This document shows, in pieces, positions 35,627 to 43,862 of a stretch of 64,000 nucleotides of DNA (position 1 is its first letter; every line of letters starts with the position of its first letter). Origin of the DNA: Pelagomonas calceolata. Its lineage: Eukaryota > Sar > Pelagophyceae > Pelagomonadales > Pelagomonadaceae. Made by a program: the position numbers and the translations under genes. The notes beneath the pieces were generated by a model. The model was not told the origin of the DNA. It did not search any database and worked only from the letters and a program-made list of their open reading frames with translations. Location: assembly GCA_918797485.1 (NCBI GenBank), contig CAKKNE010000005.1:5022001-5086000 (forward strand), given 5' to 3'.

Positions 35627-37900
35627 CTACTTGCGCTTCTTCGCCGCCGGCTTGGAAGAGGAGGACTCCGCCGACCGCTTCTTCTCGAGCGCTCGAGCCG
35701 CGGCCTCGTGCGCCTGCTTGAGCGACACGAAGCCCTCGTCGCCGTCCGCGAAGCGAACTTCGTAGCCGAACTGCTCGACGGACCGGACGACGCCGTCATG
35801 GTAGCCGTCCATGCACGAGACGCCGACGAGGCGCGCGCCGACCGCGAGCCGCCCGACGTGGCGCCGCGGCTGGCGACCCTCGTCCAGGTTCATCGGGACG
35901 AGCTCGGAGGGCTTCACCGACTTGGTCATGCCCTCGTGCCAGTTCACGAAGGTCACGTCGACCTTGCGCCGGCCGACCGACACGACCTTGACGATGACCT
36001 TGTCGTCGGCTTTCAACGTGCAGAGGTCGCCGCGGTGGAGCAGGCCCAGAATGCGCGGGCCGTCGGGATCGACGTCGTCGTCGTCGTCGCTCGAGTCGTC
36101 CTGGCCCCAGAGGAAGACCTCCACTAAATCAGCAGCCTTCCAGCCGTGCTCCTTGGCCGCCTCGACCGCCTTGTCGGGCGAAGGCGTCAGCCGCGGCGAG
36201 TCGGACAGCGCGGCCGCGACCGTCTCCTGGATGCTGAACCGCAGCTTCCGCTGGAAGCGGCGCACCATGAGCTTCGCGAGGCTCCGCTGCTTCGACTCCG
36301 ACGACAAAGTCTCGAGCTCGGCGCGCCGCGCGGACTCCAATCGAATCGTGCCGCTGCTGCCCGCCAGCGCGAGCGCGCCCTCGAGGTACTTCGTGAGTTG
36401 CACGGTGGACCGCACGAAGTCCTGGTGCTGCGAGTAGTTCTTGCCCACCAGGTCGTAATAACAGGGGTAGGTGATGGGGACGCTGACGTCGTAGTACCAC
36501 TTGCCAGGATACGTCGGGCCGCACTTGAACCCGTAGCGCGTCAACGGCCCGCGGAGCTCCATGAGCGACTTGTCCTGGATCGCCGCGAGCAGCTCGCGGA
36601 AGTCGCCCTGCCACGAGGGCGCCGCCGGCGCGGCGGGCTGCGCGGCCGGCTGCGCGGCCGGCTGGCGCGCCCGCGGCGACCGCGAGCGGCGCGGCGCCGG
36701 AGCGGCGGCCGGCTGGCGCGCGCGCGGCGACCGCGAGCGGCGCGGCGCCGGAGCGGCGGGCGACTGGCGCGCGCGCGGCGACCGCGACCGGCGCGGCGCC
36801 GGCGCGGCGGGCTGGCGCGGCCGGGGCGACCGCGACCGGCGCGGCGACCGGCGCGGCGCGTCCTCGTCCTCGTCGTCGGAGGCCGGCGGCGACGGCGGCG
36901 GCGCGGCGTCGTCGTCGTCCGAAGCTTGCGGCGGCGGGGCGTCCGGCAGCTCCTCCTCGTCCGCGGGCGCGGGCGCGGGCGCGGCGACGGGCGTCGCCGG
37001 CGCGGCGGGCGACGGCGCGGCGGCGACGGGCGTCACGGGCGCGGCGTTGTTGGCCGGCGTCGCGGGCGCGGCGTTGGCGGCCGCGGCGCGGGCGGCCTTC
37101 TCCTTGACGAAGGCCTTGCGGAAGCGGCTCCACGAGAGCGGCTTGAGCGTGCTGGCGCTGCACTCGCGCTCGAGGTCCTCGACCGACGTGGCGAAGAGCT
37201 CGGGCACGTCGTTGGCGATGGCGAGGACGCGCTCGCGGACGGGACCCTGGCACTGGACCTCGTCGAGCCACGCCGTCAGTAGCGCCGAGGGCCGCGGGCC
37301 CGCCGCTGGTGGCGGCGGCAGGAGGGCCGGCAGGGCACCCGCCGGCGGCGGCGGCAGCAGCGCGGGCAGGGCGCGCGGCGGCGCCGCGAGGGGCGGTGGC
37401 GGCGGCAGGAGCGCGAGGTGGCGCGGCGCCGCGTTCGCGCGCTTGGCGATGACCGCCGACTCGATGTTGTTCAGGTGGCCGCGCTTGGCGCCGGCGTTCT
37501 CGAGCGCGGCGCGCAGGTCCCGCGCGAGGTCGTCGCGGAGGTTCTGCACGTCCTCCTCGTCGTCGACGCCGAGGTCCTCGAAGATCGAGGCGTACTTCTC
37601 CCCGTAGCCCGGCTTGACCTCGTCGAGCCACGTGGAGATGTCTTTCGGCGCGGCCCGAGGCAGAGGCGGCGGCGGCGGAGCTAGATGTTGCGCCGGCGCC
37701 GCGGCGAGCATGGCTTGTTGGTCCGGCGCCGCGCCGAGCATGCCTTGTTGCGCCGGCGCCGCCATGAGCATGGGGTAGGCCCGCGGCGCCATGGGAGGAT
37801 AGGCGCCGTAGGCGGCGTAGGGCCCGAGCGCGGGCTGAAATCCCGCGGCGCCGGGCCACTGCGCGCCCTGTTGCTGCGGCGCGCCCCAGTTCTGCTCCAT
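35627..37900 (-). CDS. SAM/Tudor-like protein with SRSP repeats
   Basis: 757 residues, probably nuclear. A Gln/Ala/Pro-rich N-terminus (with MLxAAPxQQ repeats, 45-70) precedes a SAM-like module (STWLDEVKPGYGEKYASIF, about 88-150) and a related second one (LLTAWLDEVQ, about 205-270). An acidic/Pro stretch and four 17-residue repeats around RRSRSPRAR (about 350-420) follow, then a central conserved region (430-600). Two Tudor/chromo-barrel-like repeats (about 620-675 and 683-727; VSVGRRKVDVTFVNW, VRSVEQFGYEVRFADGDEGF) precede a Lys-rich tail. Tudor-like folds plus SR-type repeats suggest chromatin or RNA processing; no orthologue named. Confidence 0.65.
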   Translation of the reverse strand: MEQNWGAPQQQGAQWPGAAGFQPALGPYAAYGAYPPMAPRAYPMLMAAPAQQGMLGAAPDQQAMLAAAPAQHLAPPPPPLPRAAPKDISTWLDEVKPGYGEKYASIFEDLGVDDEEDVQNLRDDLARDLRAALENAGAKRGHLNNIESAVIAKRANAAPRHLALLPPPPPLAAPPRALPALLPPPPAGALPALLPPPPAAGPRPSALLTAWLDEVQCQGPVRERVLAIANDVPELFATSVEDLERECSASTLKPLSWSRFRKAFVKEKAARAAAANAAPATPANNAAPVTPVAAAPSPAAPATPVAAPAPAPADEEELPDAPPPQASDDDDAAPPPSPPASDDEDEDAPRRSPRRSRSPRPRQPAAPAPRRSRSPRARQSPAAPAPRRSRSPRARQPAAAPAPRRSRSPRARQPAAQPAAQPAAPAAPSWQGDFRELLAAIQDKSLMELRGPLTRYGFKCGPTYPGKWYYDVSVPITYPCYYDLVGKNYSQHQDFVRSTVQLTKYLEGALALAGSSGTIRLESARRAELETLSSESKQRSLAKLMVRRFQRKLRFSIQETVAAALSDSPRLTPSPDKAVEAAKEHGWKAADLVEVFLWGQDDSSDDDDDVDPDGPRILGLLHRGDLCTLKADDKVIVKVVSVGRRKVDVTFVNWHEGMTKSVKPSELVPMNLDEGRQPRRHVGRLAVGARLVGVSCMDGYHDGVVRSVEQFGYEVRFADGDEGFVSLKQAHEAAARALEKKRSAESSSSKPAAKKRK
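36655..36860 (-). repeat. 51-bp tandem repeat inside SAM/Tudor gene
   Basis: CGCGGCGACC recurs at 36672, 36723 and 36774, a 51-bp period encoding 17-residue RRSRSPRAR units; a fourth, shorter unit follows. The in-frame period allows copy-number change without frameshift. Confidence 0.85.
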
Positions 37901-38066
37901 TTAAGTTTAAGGCTTTGGGGAGAGCGCTTTTTTGTAGAGCGCTTCTGCGAGGCTGTAGTGCAAGAATGGGCTTGATAGGGCTGCGCCCAGCGAAAACAGC
38001 TTCGTATCGCTGCTGTGAAGCACTGTGAAGCACGATTAGCGCGCGCGCGGGCGTCGAGCTAGGCTT

Positions 38067-38090
38067 GCTAGTGTCTTACGGGACGCTAGC
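38067..38090 (+). promoter_or_regulatory. GCTAG-dyad promoter motif, copy 9
   Basis: GCTAGTGTCTTACG then GGACGCTAGC. It lies between divergent genes, 167 bp upstream of ATG 37900 (-) and 181 bp upstream of ATG 38271 (+). Otherwise the 37901-38270 gap has no recognised feature. Confidence 0.65.
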
Positions 38091-38270
38091 GCGGTTACGA
38101 GGGGCACACACGTAGTAGCGCGACGAAGGCCTGCTTGCAGGTGCTGAGTGCTTGAAATTAGTCCTCGTACAACTGCGAAACGCGAACCGCTGCGGCAACC
38201 ACTGGTGACGTGCAAAAGTCCACTGCTTGCCTCAGAGAGGACTTCACCACCACCACACGCAGCACCAGGA

Positions 38271-40016
38271 ATGCGAGCCATAATGTTACTACTACTGGGA
38301 AGGCGCGCAGTCCGCTGCGGCGCCTACGCCCTGCGACGGCGATCAACAAAAGCGCCTCGCATCCGCGCGACGGCCGCCGACGAGGTCGACCTGCCCTACC
38401 GCGGCGTATTGGCAGACCTGCGCTTGCCGGACAGTTTGAAGGATGAAGACGCCTTCGACGCGTGGGCCGAGGAACGCGAGCGGCGGTGGACGCGGGACGG
38501 CGCACTCAGCGGCTGGCTGACGCTGCCGCCCGAGAAGGCAGCTCTAGCGACGCACGCCTGGCGCCGCGGCTTCAAGCTGCACCATTGTGCCGGCGACGAC
38601 TTGGTCCTGTACAAGTGGCTCGCCGAGGGCGAGGACAAAGTGCCGCCGTGGGGAAACACGCAGATCGGCTGCGCCGGCTTCGTCGTGAACGACAAAGGTG
38701 AGTTATTAGTTGTAAGAGAATGGCAGCCGCCGAAGGAGGGCCAGACGACGCGGGAACCGTCCCAGAACTGGAAGCTGCCGGGAGGGCTGGCCGACGCGGG
38801 CGAGTCGTTCTTCGAGTGTGCCGCTAGGGAGACCTTCGAGGAGACCGGTATTCAATGTAGAGGTGTCTCTTTACTAGGCATGTGGCACCGGCACGACTTG
38901 GTACCTTGGGGCAAGTCCGACCTGTACTGCGTCGTTAGGTTGGAGCCGGTCGATCCGGCGCAACAAATAAAGGCGGACCCCGCGGAGATCTCAGCCTGCC
39001 GCTGGTACGACCGCGACGCTTTTTTGAGAGACGAGGGGCACCCTCTCATTTCAAAAGTGCTGCGCGAGTGCTACGGCGCTTCTGACAGTATCGGCGCATC
39101 ATCAAAGCCTTTGTCGGAATGCGTGGACCTGGGCGTGCAGTGGCCCGGGCGGCCGCGCTACGCCACCTACTTCCCGCGGGCGGCGCCGCCCCGGATGCCG
39201 TCTGTGGTTCGGGCGATCGCGTCCGACGTGGATGGCACGCTCCTGGACTCATCATCAAAATGCCACCCCGCCGCCGCGGCGGCGGTCGCGGACGCCTGCG
39301 CCCACGACCACGTGCGCTTCTTCATCGCTACCGGAAAATGTCGCGCGGGCGCGCTCGCGGCGCTGCCGCGCGAGGTGTCTGATTCTCTAGAAGGCGGCGT
39401 GTTCGTGAATGGACTGGTTGCCTACGACGCCCACGGCGAGATCGTGCACGAGCGCCGGTTAAATGGAGCCGTCATTGAGCAATGCGCGTCCTTCGGCGCC
39501 GAGCACGGCTTCGCGCCGGTGGCCTACGACCGCGACCGGCTCTACACTTCCATGATTACGCCGCGGACGGAGGAGCTGGCCGACCGGTACTACGAGCCGC
39601 GGCCCGTCGTCGGTTCACTTGATAGGGACGCGCGCGCGAACAAGATTTTGTTGCTGGGCGACGCCGACGCGCTGGCGGCGGCGCGGCCGGCCCTCGCGGA
39701 GCTGCTCGGCACCGAAGCCAGTCTGACGGTGGCGATCCCGACGATGCTGGAAGTGCTGCCCCCGGGCGCGTCGAAGCGCGAGGGCGTCCGCGCGTTCTGC
39801 GACCACCACGGCATCGACGAGAGCTCGGAGCTCGCGGCCGTCGGCGACGGCGAGAACGACGCCGAGATGCTGCGGGCGGCGGCGCTCGGCGTGGCCGTCG
39901 CGAACGCGGGCGCCGCGGCGATGGGCGCCGCGGATATTGTGGTCGCGTCGAACGACGCGGGCGGGGCGGCGCAGGCCATACGGATGGCGCTGGCGCTCGC
40001 ACCACCGGTGAGGTAA
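38271..40016 (+). CDS. Nudix hydrolase-HAD phosphatase fusion
   Basis: 581 residues from ATG 38271 (the frame is open to 38148; the later ATG gives a hydrophobic/basic leader MRAIMLLLLGRRAVR, possibly mitochondrial or plastid). The Nudix half (50-290) looks NUDT6-like, and its box at about 170-192 is complete (GGLADAGES...RETFEETGI). The HAD half (about 315-580) is Cof/type IIB: motif I ASDVDGTLLDS, motif II ATGK, a Lys in ANKILLLGD and motif IV VGDGENDAEM. All catalytic residues of both halves are visible. A two-step reaction, pyrophosphate cleavage then dephosphorylation, is a reasonable hypothesis; the substrate is unknown. Confidence 0.85.
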   Translation: MRAIMLLLLGRRAVRCGAYALRRRSTKAPRIRATAADEVDLPYRGVLADLRLPDSLKDEDAFDAWAEERERRWTRDGALSGWLTLPPEKAALATHAWRRGFKLHHCAGDDLVLYKWLAEGEDKVPPWGNTQIGCAGFVVNDKGELLVVREWQPPKEGQTTREPSQNWKLPGGLADAGESFFECAARETFEETGIQCRGVSLLGMWHRHDLVPWGKSDLYCVVRLEPVDPAQQIKADPAEISACRWYDRDAFLRDEGHPLISKVLRECYGASDSIGASSKPLSECVDLGVQWPGRPRYATYFPRAAPPRMPSVVRAIASDVDGTLLDSSSKCHPAAAAAVADACAHDHVRFFIATGKCRAGALAALPREVSDSLEGGVFVNGLVAYDAHGEIVHERRLNGAVIEQCASFGAEHGFAPVAYDRDRLYTSMITPRTEELADRYYEPRPVVGSLDRDARANKILLLGDADALAAARPALAELLGTEASLTVAIPTMLEVLPPGASKREGVRAFCDHHGIDESSELAAVGDGENDAEMLRAAALGVAVANAGAAAMGAADIVVASNDAGGAAQAIRMALALAPPVR

Positions 40017-41918
40017 CTTTTTAAGTCTAGCCTGTTGTCTTCTTTGTCCGCCTCGATAGCGTCCAGAGCCACCAATCGCGGGAAACGCACAATACCGTCG
40101 CCTCTCCTTTCGACGCGCGCAAAAGACTCCCGAGACACCTCGCCACCGCCTGCACTGCGGTATCGACGTGTTCCTGTTTTACGTATCTAGTGCTAGTACG
40201 TCGATACGCTAGCTTGGGAGGTTTTTTGGCCATTTATCAACTCACCACCACTCTACCCAGAAATTAACGACTTCCCAAATTCGGAATATACCATAGTCGT
40301 CCGCCGAGACCGTTTGTTTGCAATCAGCGGCCTGGGAACATACCCTCATGCCTCCCGGAACACACCGCCCCGCGGCGACATTCGCGGATGAGTCTTACAG
40401 CTTGCCAAAGTAGACCAGCGATTGACGCCGCCATCTACCGTCCAGATGGTACATTATATCAACTCCAGCCCAGTTTTCATACACACTCGACGGAACCGGA
40501 GCCGACGGCCCGCGCTCGGAGGGCGGGAAAAGAATTCTACTGGACAACTCCCGAGTTTATGTTCGTTTCCTTCCGTTTGTTAGTGGTAGAGTCCATCTAG
40601 GCCGCATCAGCGCCCACTGAGCTATTTGAGGTGATCCGTATGAGCCGCGCGAAACAGCGACTTCGCGACCACGCGTTGAACGAAGATAGCCACAAATCCT
40701 GAATCTGCGAGTATCAGCGACGAAAACATCCAGATGGACCATAACGCCGTCGTTCTATTCACAATCGACCGACTTGCCCGTTCTCCGCGGACGACGGTGC
40801 GTACGCGGGGCACTGAATTGGCCCCAGACCGGTGAGTTGTGAAATAAATTCGCGTTTCAGGCGCTTTTATTGTGGGACGGGCCAGCTAACCGGCCTGAGC
40901 GGCTACTACATTGCTTGAGACCCCACGATGCTCCGCGCGGCTCGGCTCGGCCGCGAGCCCACTATCTCGCTAATTTTGGCAAAGTACACAGACCTGCGGC
41001 CATCAGCCCGTGTACCATCACCATGGACCATGACGCGATCATTTGTTCCATGATTGACTGACTTGCGCGAGGTCCAGATGCAGATGTTCACGGCCCGAGC
41101 GTGGGCAGCACAAAAGTACCCTTCTCGTGGTGTAGATGTCAAATACTTGTAATTGACTATCGGTGGGGTAGTATGGGGTCCGACGAGACCGCTATCACGA
41201 TTATTGGAGGCCCTCGGGTAATTGACGTTTTTTACGGGAACGGGGCGCCATCGGGTCCAAATTATTTACTTTTTTCGGAGGTAGATCGGCTCGCGGACTC
41301 CCTCTCGGGTGGGTGTGAGGTCGGGTGGTCGCCTAGACCGCATGCGCGAGTGCTTGGTGCTCTCCAGAGAGCTCTGGATCCAAAACTTTGGAGGATCATG
41401 GGAGAGGGCCGCGCACTGCCAAGGACCTGTACTGATATGTATATACCGAAGGAAGCGCCCGCGCATGCGGTGTAGGCGTTTGCACGTGTATAGTACCGAC
41501 CCTGAGTGACCCCTGGGAGACCTCTAGGGCAGGGATTGACAGGATTAAACCGGCGCGGCCGCCCTGTGGCCTCGTCCGCCTCCGCACCGCGAAACTATTT
41601 TTGGCCCCCAGTAAGTGTCCCATTGATCTCTTTGGACCAGTAGCGGACTGAAGGGTACTCACATAGCTGCATGTCATTCCCCAAAACCCGCGGCCTCAAA
41701 CCCACCAGTAGTTTTGCGCCCCCCCCCGGGCCTCGTAAAAAGGCGCAGTGGACTCGACGCGAGCGCCGCGGCAGGACGGTTAAGCCCGGCCGCAGCGCGC
41801 CAGCAGCGCTGGCAAGCCCTCGCTGGGCTCCGCGTAAGCGAAACGACTGCGCAGCTCGTTTGAACCGAACAACGGACGGATTTGACCAGACGAGGTCAGG
41901 AGCGGCCGCGGCGCAAAC
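40017..41918. other. 1.9-kb gene-poor gap with degenerate repeats
   Basis: The largest stretch without a confident gene, and visibly more AT-rich than its surroundings. Reading frames are short. Two segments are diverged copies: about 40731-40786 and 41020-41076 share ATGGACCATRACGC and GACTTGCSCG and translate as MDHNAVVLFTIDRLAR and MDHDAIICSMID-stop-LAR. This looks like decayed duplicated coding or mobile sequence. A 68-residue minus-strand frame (40027-40233) is possible but unsupported. Confidence 0.45.
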
Positions 41919-43730
41919 ATGGCGACGACGCACCCTTCCACCGTGACCGCGGCGGTGCCCGCGGCCGCCGCAGCGCCCGCGACCACGCCCGTGACCGCGG
42001 CGGCGGCACCCTTGACTGCCGCGGCGCCCGTGACCGCGCCCGCTCCCGCGACGACCGCGCCAGTGACCGCCGCCGGCCCGGGCTCGTCGCAGCCGGCGCC
42101 GCCAGAAGCGCCCAAATTCGGCGACCTCTTTAGCGGCTGGCCGCAGAGGACGTCGAGCGCACCTGTCTCCCAGACGAACTTCCACTTTCCGCGGCGGACG
42201 GCGAGCGAAGGCTCCGCGGCGCAAACGACCGCTTTCCGCGCCGCCGCTGCGCGGCTGAGCGCAGCCGCGTCAGCTCCCACGTTCAACACGAACGGTGGTC
42301 TATTTACGTCTTCGGCCGCGCCGCAGCCGCCGAGCGGTGGTCTATTTACGTCTTCGGCCGCGCCGCAGCCGCCGAGCGGTTTAATTCCGCCTCCGCCCGC
42401 GCACTCGGCCACAAATTTGGCGAGTCCAAGGGCCGGCCGCCGCATCGTGTCCGTCGGCCGTCGCTTTACCGCTCGGGCCGCCTCGACACCCGCGCCGGCC
42501 GCAAAACCGACGACGAAGCCGCATCAGGCGAACGTCGAGGCCGCCAGGGCCGCTTTGGGCCTGTCGGGTGCGCCGCCGGCGCCCGCCGGGTTATTCAGTG
42601 CGACGCCAGCCTTTGGGGCGAAACCCGCGATCGGCGCGGCGGCGGCGCCCGTCCTCTTCGGCCAGCAGCCGCAGCAGCCCATCTTCCCGGCGGGTCCACC
42701 GGCCTGTACGACGCTCTCGACGGGCTGGCTCGGGGACTTTTCGCGGTTCCTCAAGTGGGAGGCCGTCGACTCGACGCGCGCGGTGGACGCGAAGCTCTGG
42801 GTGCGGGGGTCGAATTCCTTCGCCGCGGACCGGTGCTGCTTGTCGGACGGCTTGACGGAGATGGAGTTCGACATCTCGAGCCTCGGGCCCTTGGAGCGCG
42901 CCAACCTCGCGCCGGGCAACGTCGTCTGCGTGAAGAGGGTCAAGATAAAGTCGGCGACCGAGACGCCGCGCATGGCCATCGAGCGGACGGAGCTCGTCCA
43001 GGGCCAGCCCCGCCGGCCCGACGCGAACGCGAAGGCCGACGCGACACCCGCCGCCGGGAGCGTGCACCTGCTCACGGGGGCGTCGAGCGCCGGCACCGTC
43101 GTCGTGGTCCGCGTGGCCGAGGTCCTCCGCGAGCCGAATACCGTGGACCGCTGGCGCGTGGAGATTGACGACGGGGACGCGACGCTGTCGTGTTTGTTGG
43201 CGGCTGGCGTCCACGCCAACGTCGCGCCGCGGTCGCTGGTCTCGGTGAAGTCGGCGGGCCGCGCCGACTTCGACGGTGCGAGCACGGTCGTCCTGCAGTC
43301 GATCACAGTCGTTGCCCCGCCGCCGCCGCAAGACAAAGCCGCGCCCGTGACGACGCCGACGAAGAAGAAGCCGCTCGACGAGGTCTCGACGAACGTAACT
43401 CCAGAAAAGGCGATCGTGCAGGCCAATCTCCTCTCGCCCGACCACGGGCGGCAGACGTTCTTCGTGAGCCCTACGGGCGTCGAGAACTTTCCGTCGTTCG
43501 CCGTTGAACCGCGCGGCGGCCGCGACTGGCGGTCGCGCTGGCGGGATGAGATCGACGGCGACGCGATTGTGTTCGCGGGCGCGCGAGCCGTCGCGGGCGA
43601 CGCGTTCGAGAAACGAGCTCGGCTGCTGCGCGAAGCGTGCAGCCGGCAGCAAATCATCGTCTCCGGCGGCGACTGGAGGGCGCGGAAAGACGTCGACTCG
43701 CTTTTCCTCGAGAAGATGCTGCGCGCTTAA
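41919..43730 (+). CDS. Low-complexity plus tandem OB-fold-like protein
   Basis: 603 residues. The first 270 are Ala/Pro/Thr-rich with scattered FG and LF motifs (KFGDLFSG, GGLFTSS twice, PAFGAKP, LFGQQP) reminiscent of FG nucleoporins. Two OB-fold-like regions follow (about 290-360 and 390-470), each with a strand-rich pattern such as GNVVCVKRVKIKS and VVVVRVAEVL plus RWRVEIDDGDATLSCLL, as in RPA-type proteins. A C-terminal helical part follows. Function unknown; single-stranded nucleic-acid binding is a guess. The stop at 43728 is in the same frame as the next gene's open frame, so an intron joining them is not excluded. Confidence 0.6.
   Translation: MATTHPSTVTAAVPAAAAAPATTPVTAAAAPLTAAAPVTAPAPATTAPVTAAGPGSSQPAPPEAPKFGDLFSGWPQRTSSAPVSQTNFHFPRRTASEGSAAQTTAFRAAAARLSAAASAPTFNTNGGLFTSSAAPQPPSGGLFTSSAAPQPPSGLIPPPPAHSATNLASPRAGRRIVSVGRRFTARAASTPAPAAKPTTKPHQANVEAARAALGLSGAPPAPAGLFSATPAFGAKPAIGAAAAPVLFGQQPQQPIFPAGPPACTTLSTGWLGDFSRFLKWEAVDSTRAVDAKLWVRGSNSFAADRCCLSDGLTEMEFDISSLGPLERANLAPGNVVCVKRVKIKSATETPRMAIERTELVQGQPRRPDANAKADATPAAGSVHLLTGASSAGTVVVVRVAEVLREPNTVDRWRVEIDDGDATLSCLLAAGVHANVAPRSLVSVKSAGRADFDGASTVVLQSITVVAPPPPQDKAAPVTTPTKKKPLDEVSTNVTPEKAIVQANLLSPDHGRQTFFVSPTGVENFPSFAVEPRGGRDWRSRWRDEIDGDAIVFAGARAVAGDAFEKRARLLREACSRQQIIVSGGDWRARKDVDSLFLEKMLRA
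42295..42378 (+). repeat. 42-bp perfect tandem duplication
   Basis: GGTGGTCTATTTACGTCTTC starts two identical 42-bp units (42295-42336, 42337-42378), encoding GGLFTSSAAPQPPS twice. In-frame expansion of an LF-containing motif. Confidence 0.9.
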
Positions 43731-43862
43731 GCCGGCCGCAGCTCGTCGTGGCGCCGCCTCACGGAGGAGAACTTCCCGGCCCTCACGACTGCGGTGGCCC
43801 AGGCCAGGACGGCCGTCACGCGCATTACTGGTCTCCAGAAACAGCTCGAGGGCTCGCGACGA

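Noticed and set aside
36129-38033. 634-codon minus frame overlapping the SAM/Tudor gene
   Set aside because: Alternative frame of the same strand with Arg/Ala low complexity; the 757-residue frame contains the recognisable SAM and Tudor-like modules.
40027-40233. 68-residue minus-strand frame
   Set aside because: Short, no motif, no promoter element; could be chance.
41101-41475. 124-residue plus-strand frame in the gene-poor gap
   Set aside because: No recognisable domain, atypical composition, and it abuts a decayed repeat; not enough to call a gene.
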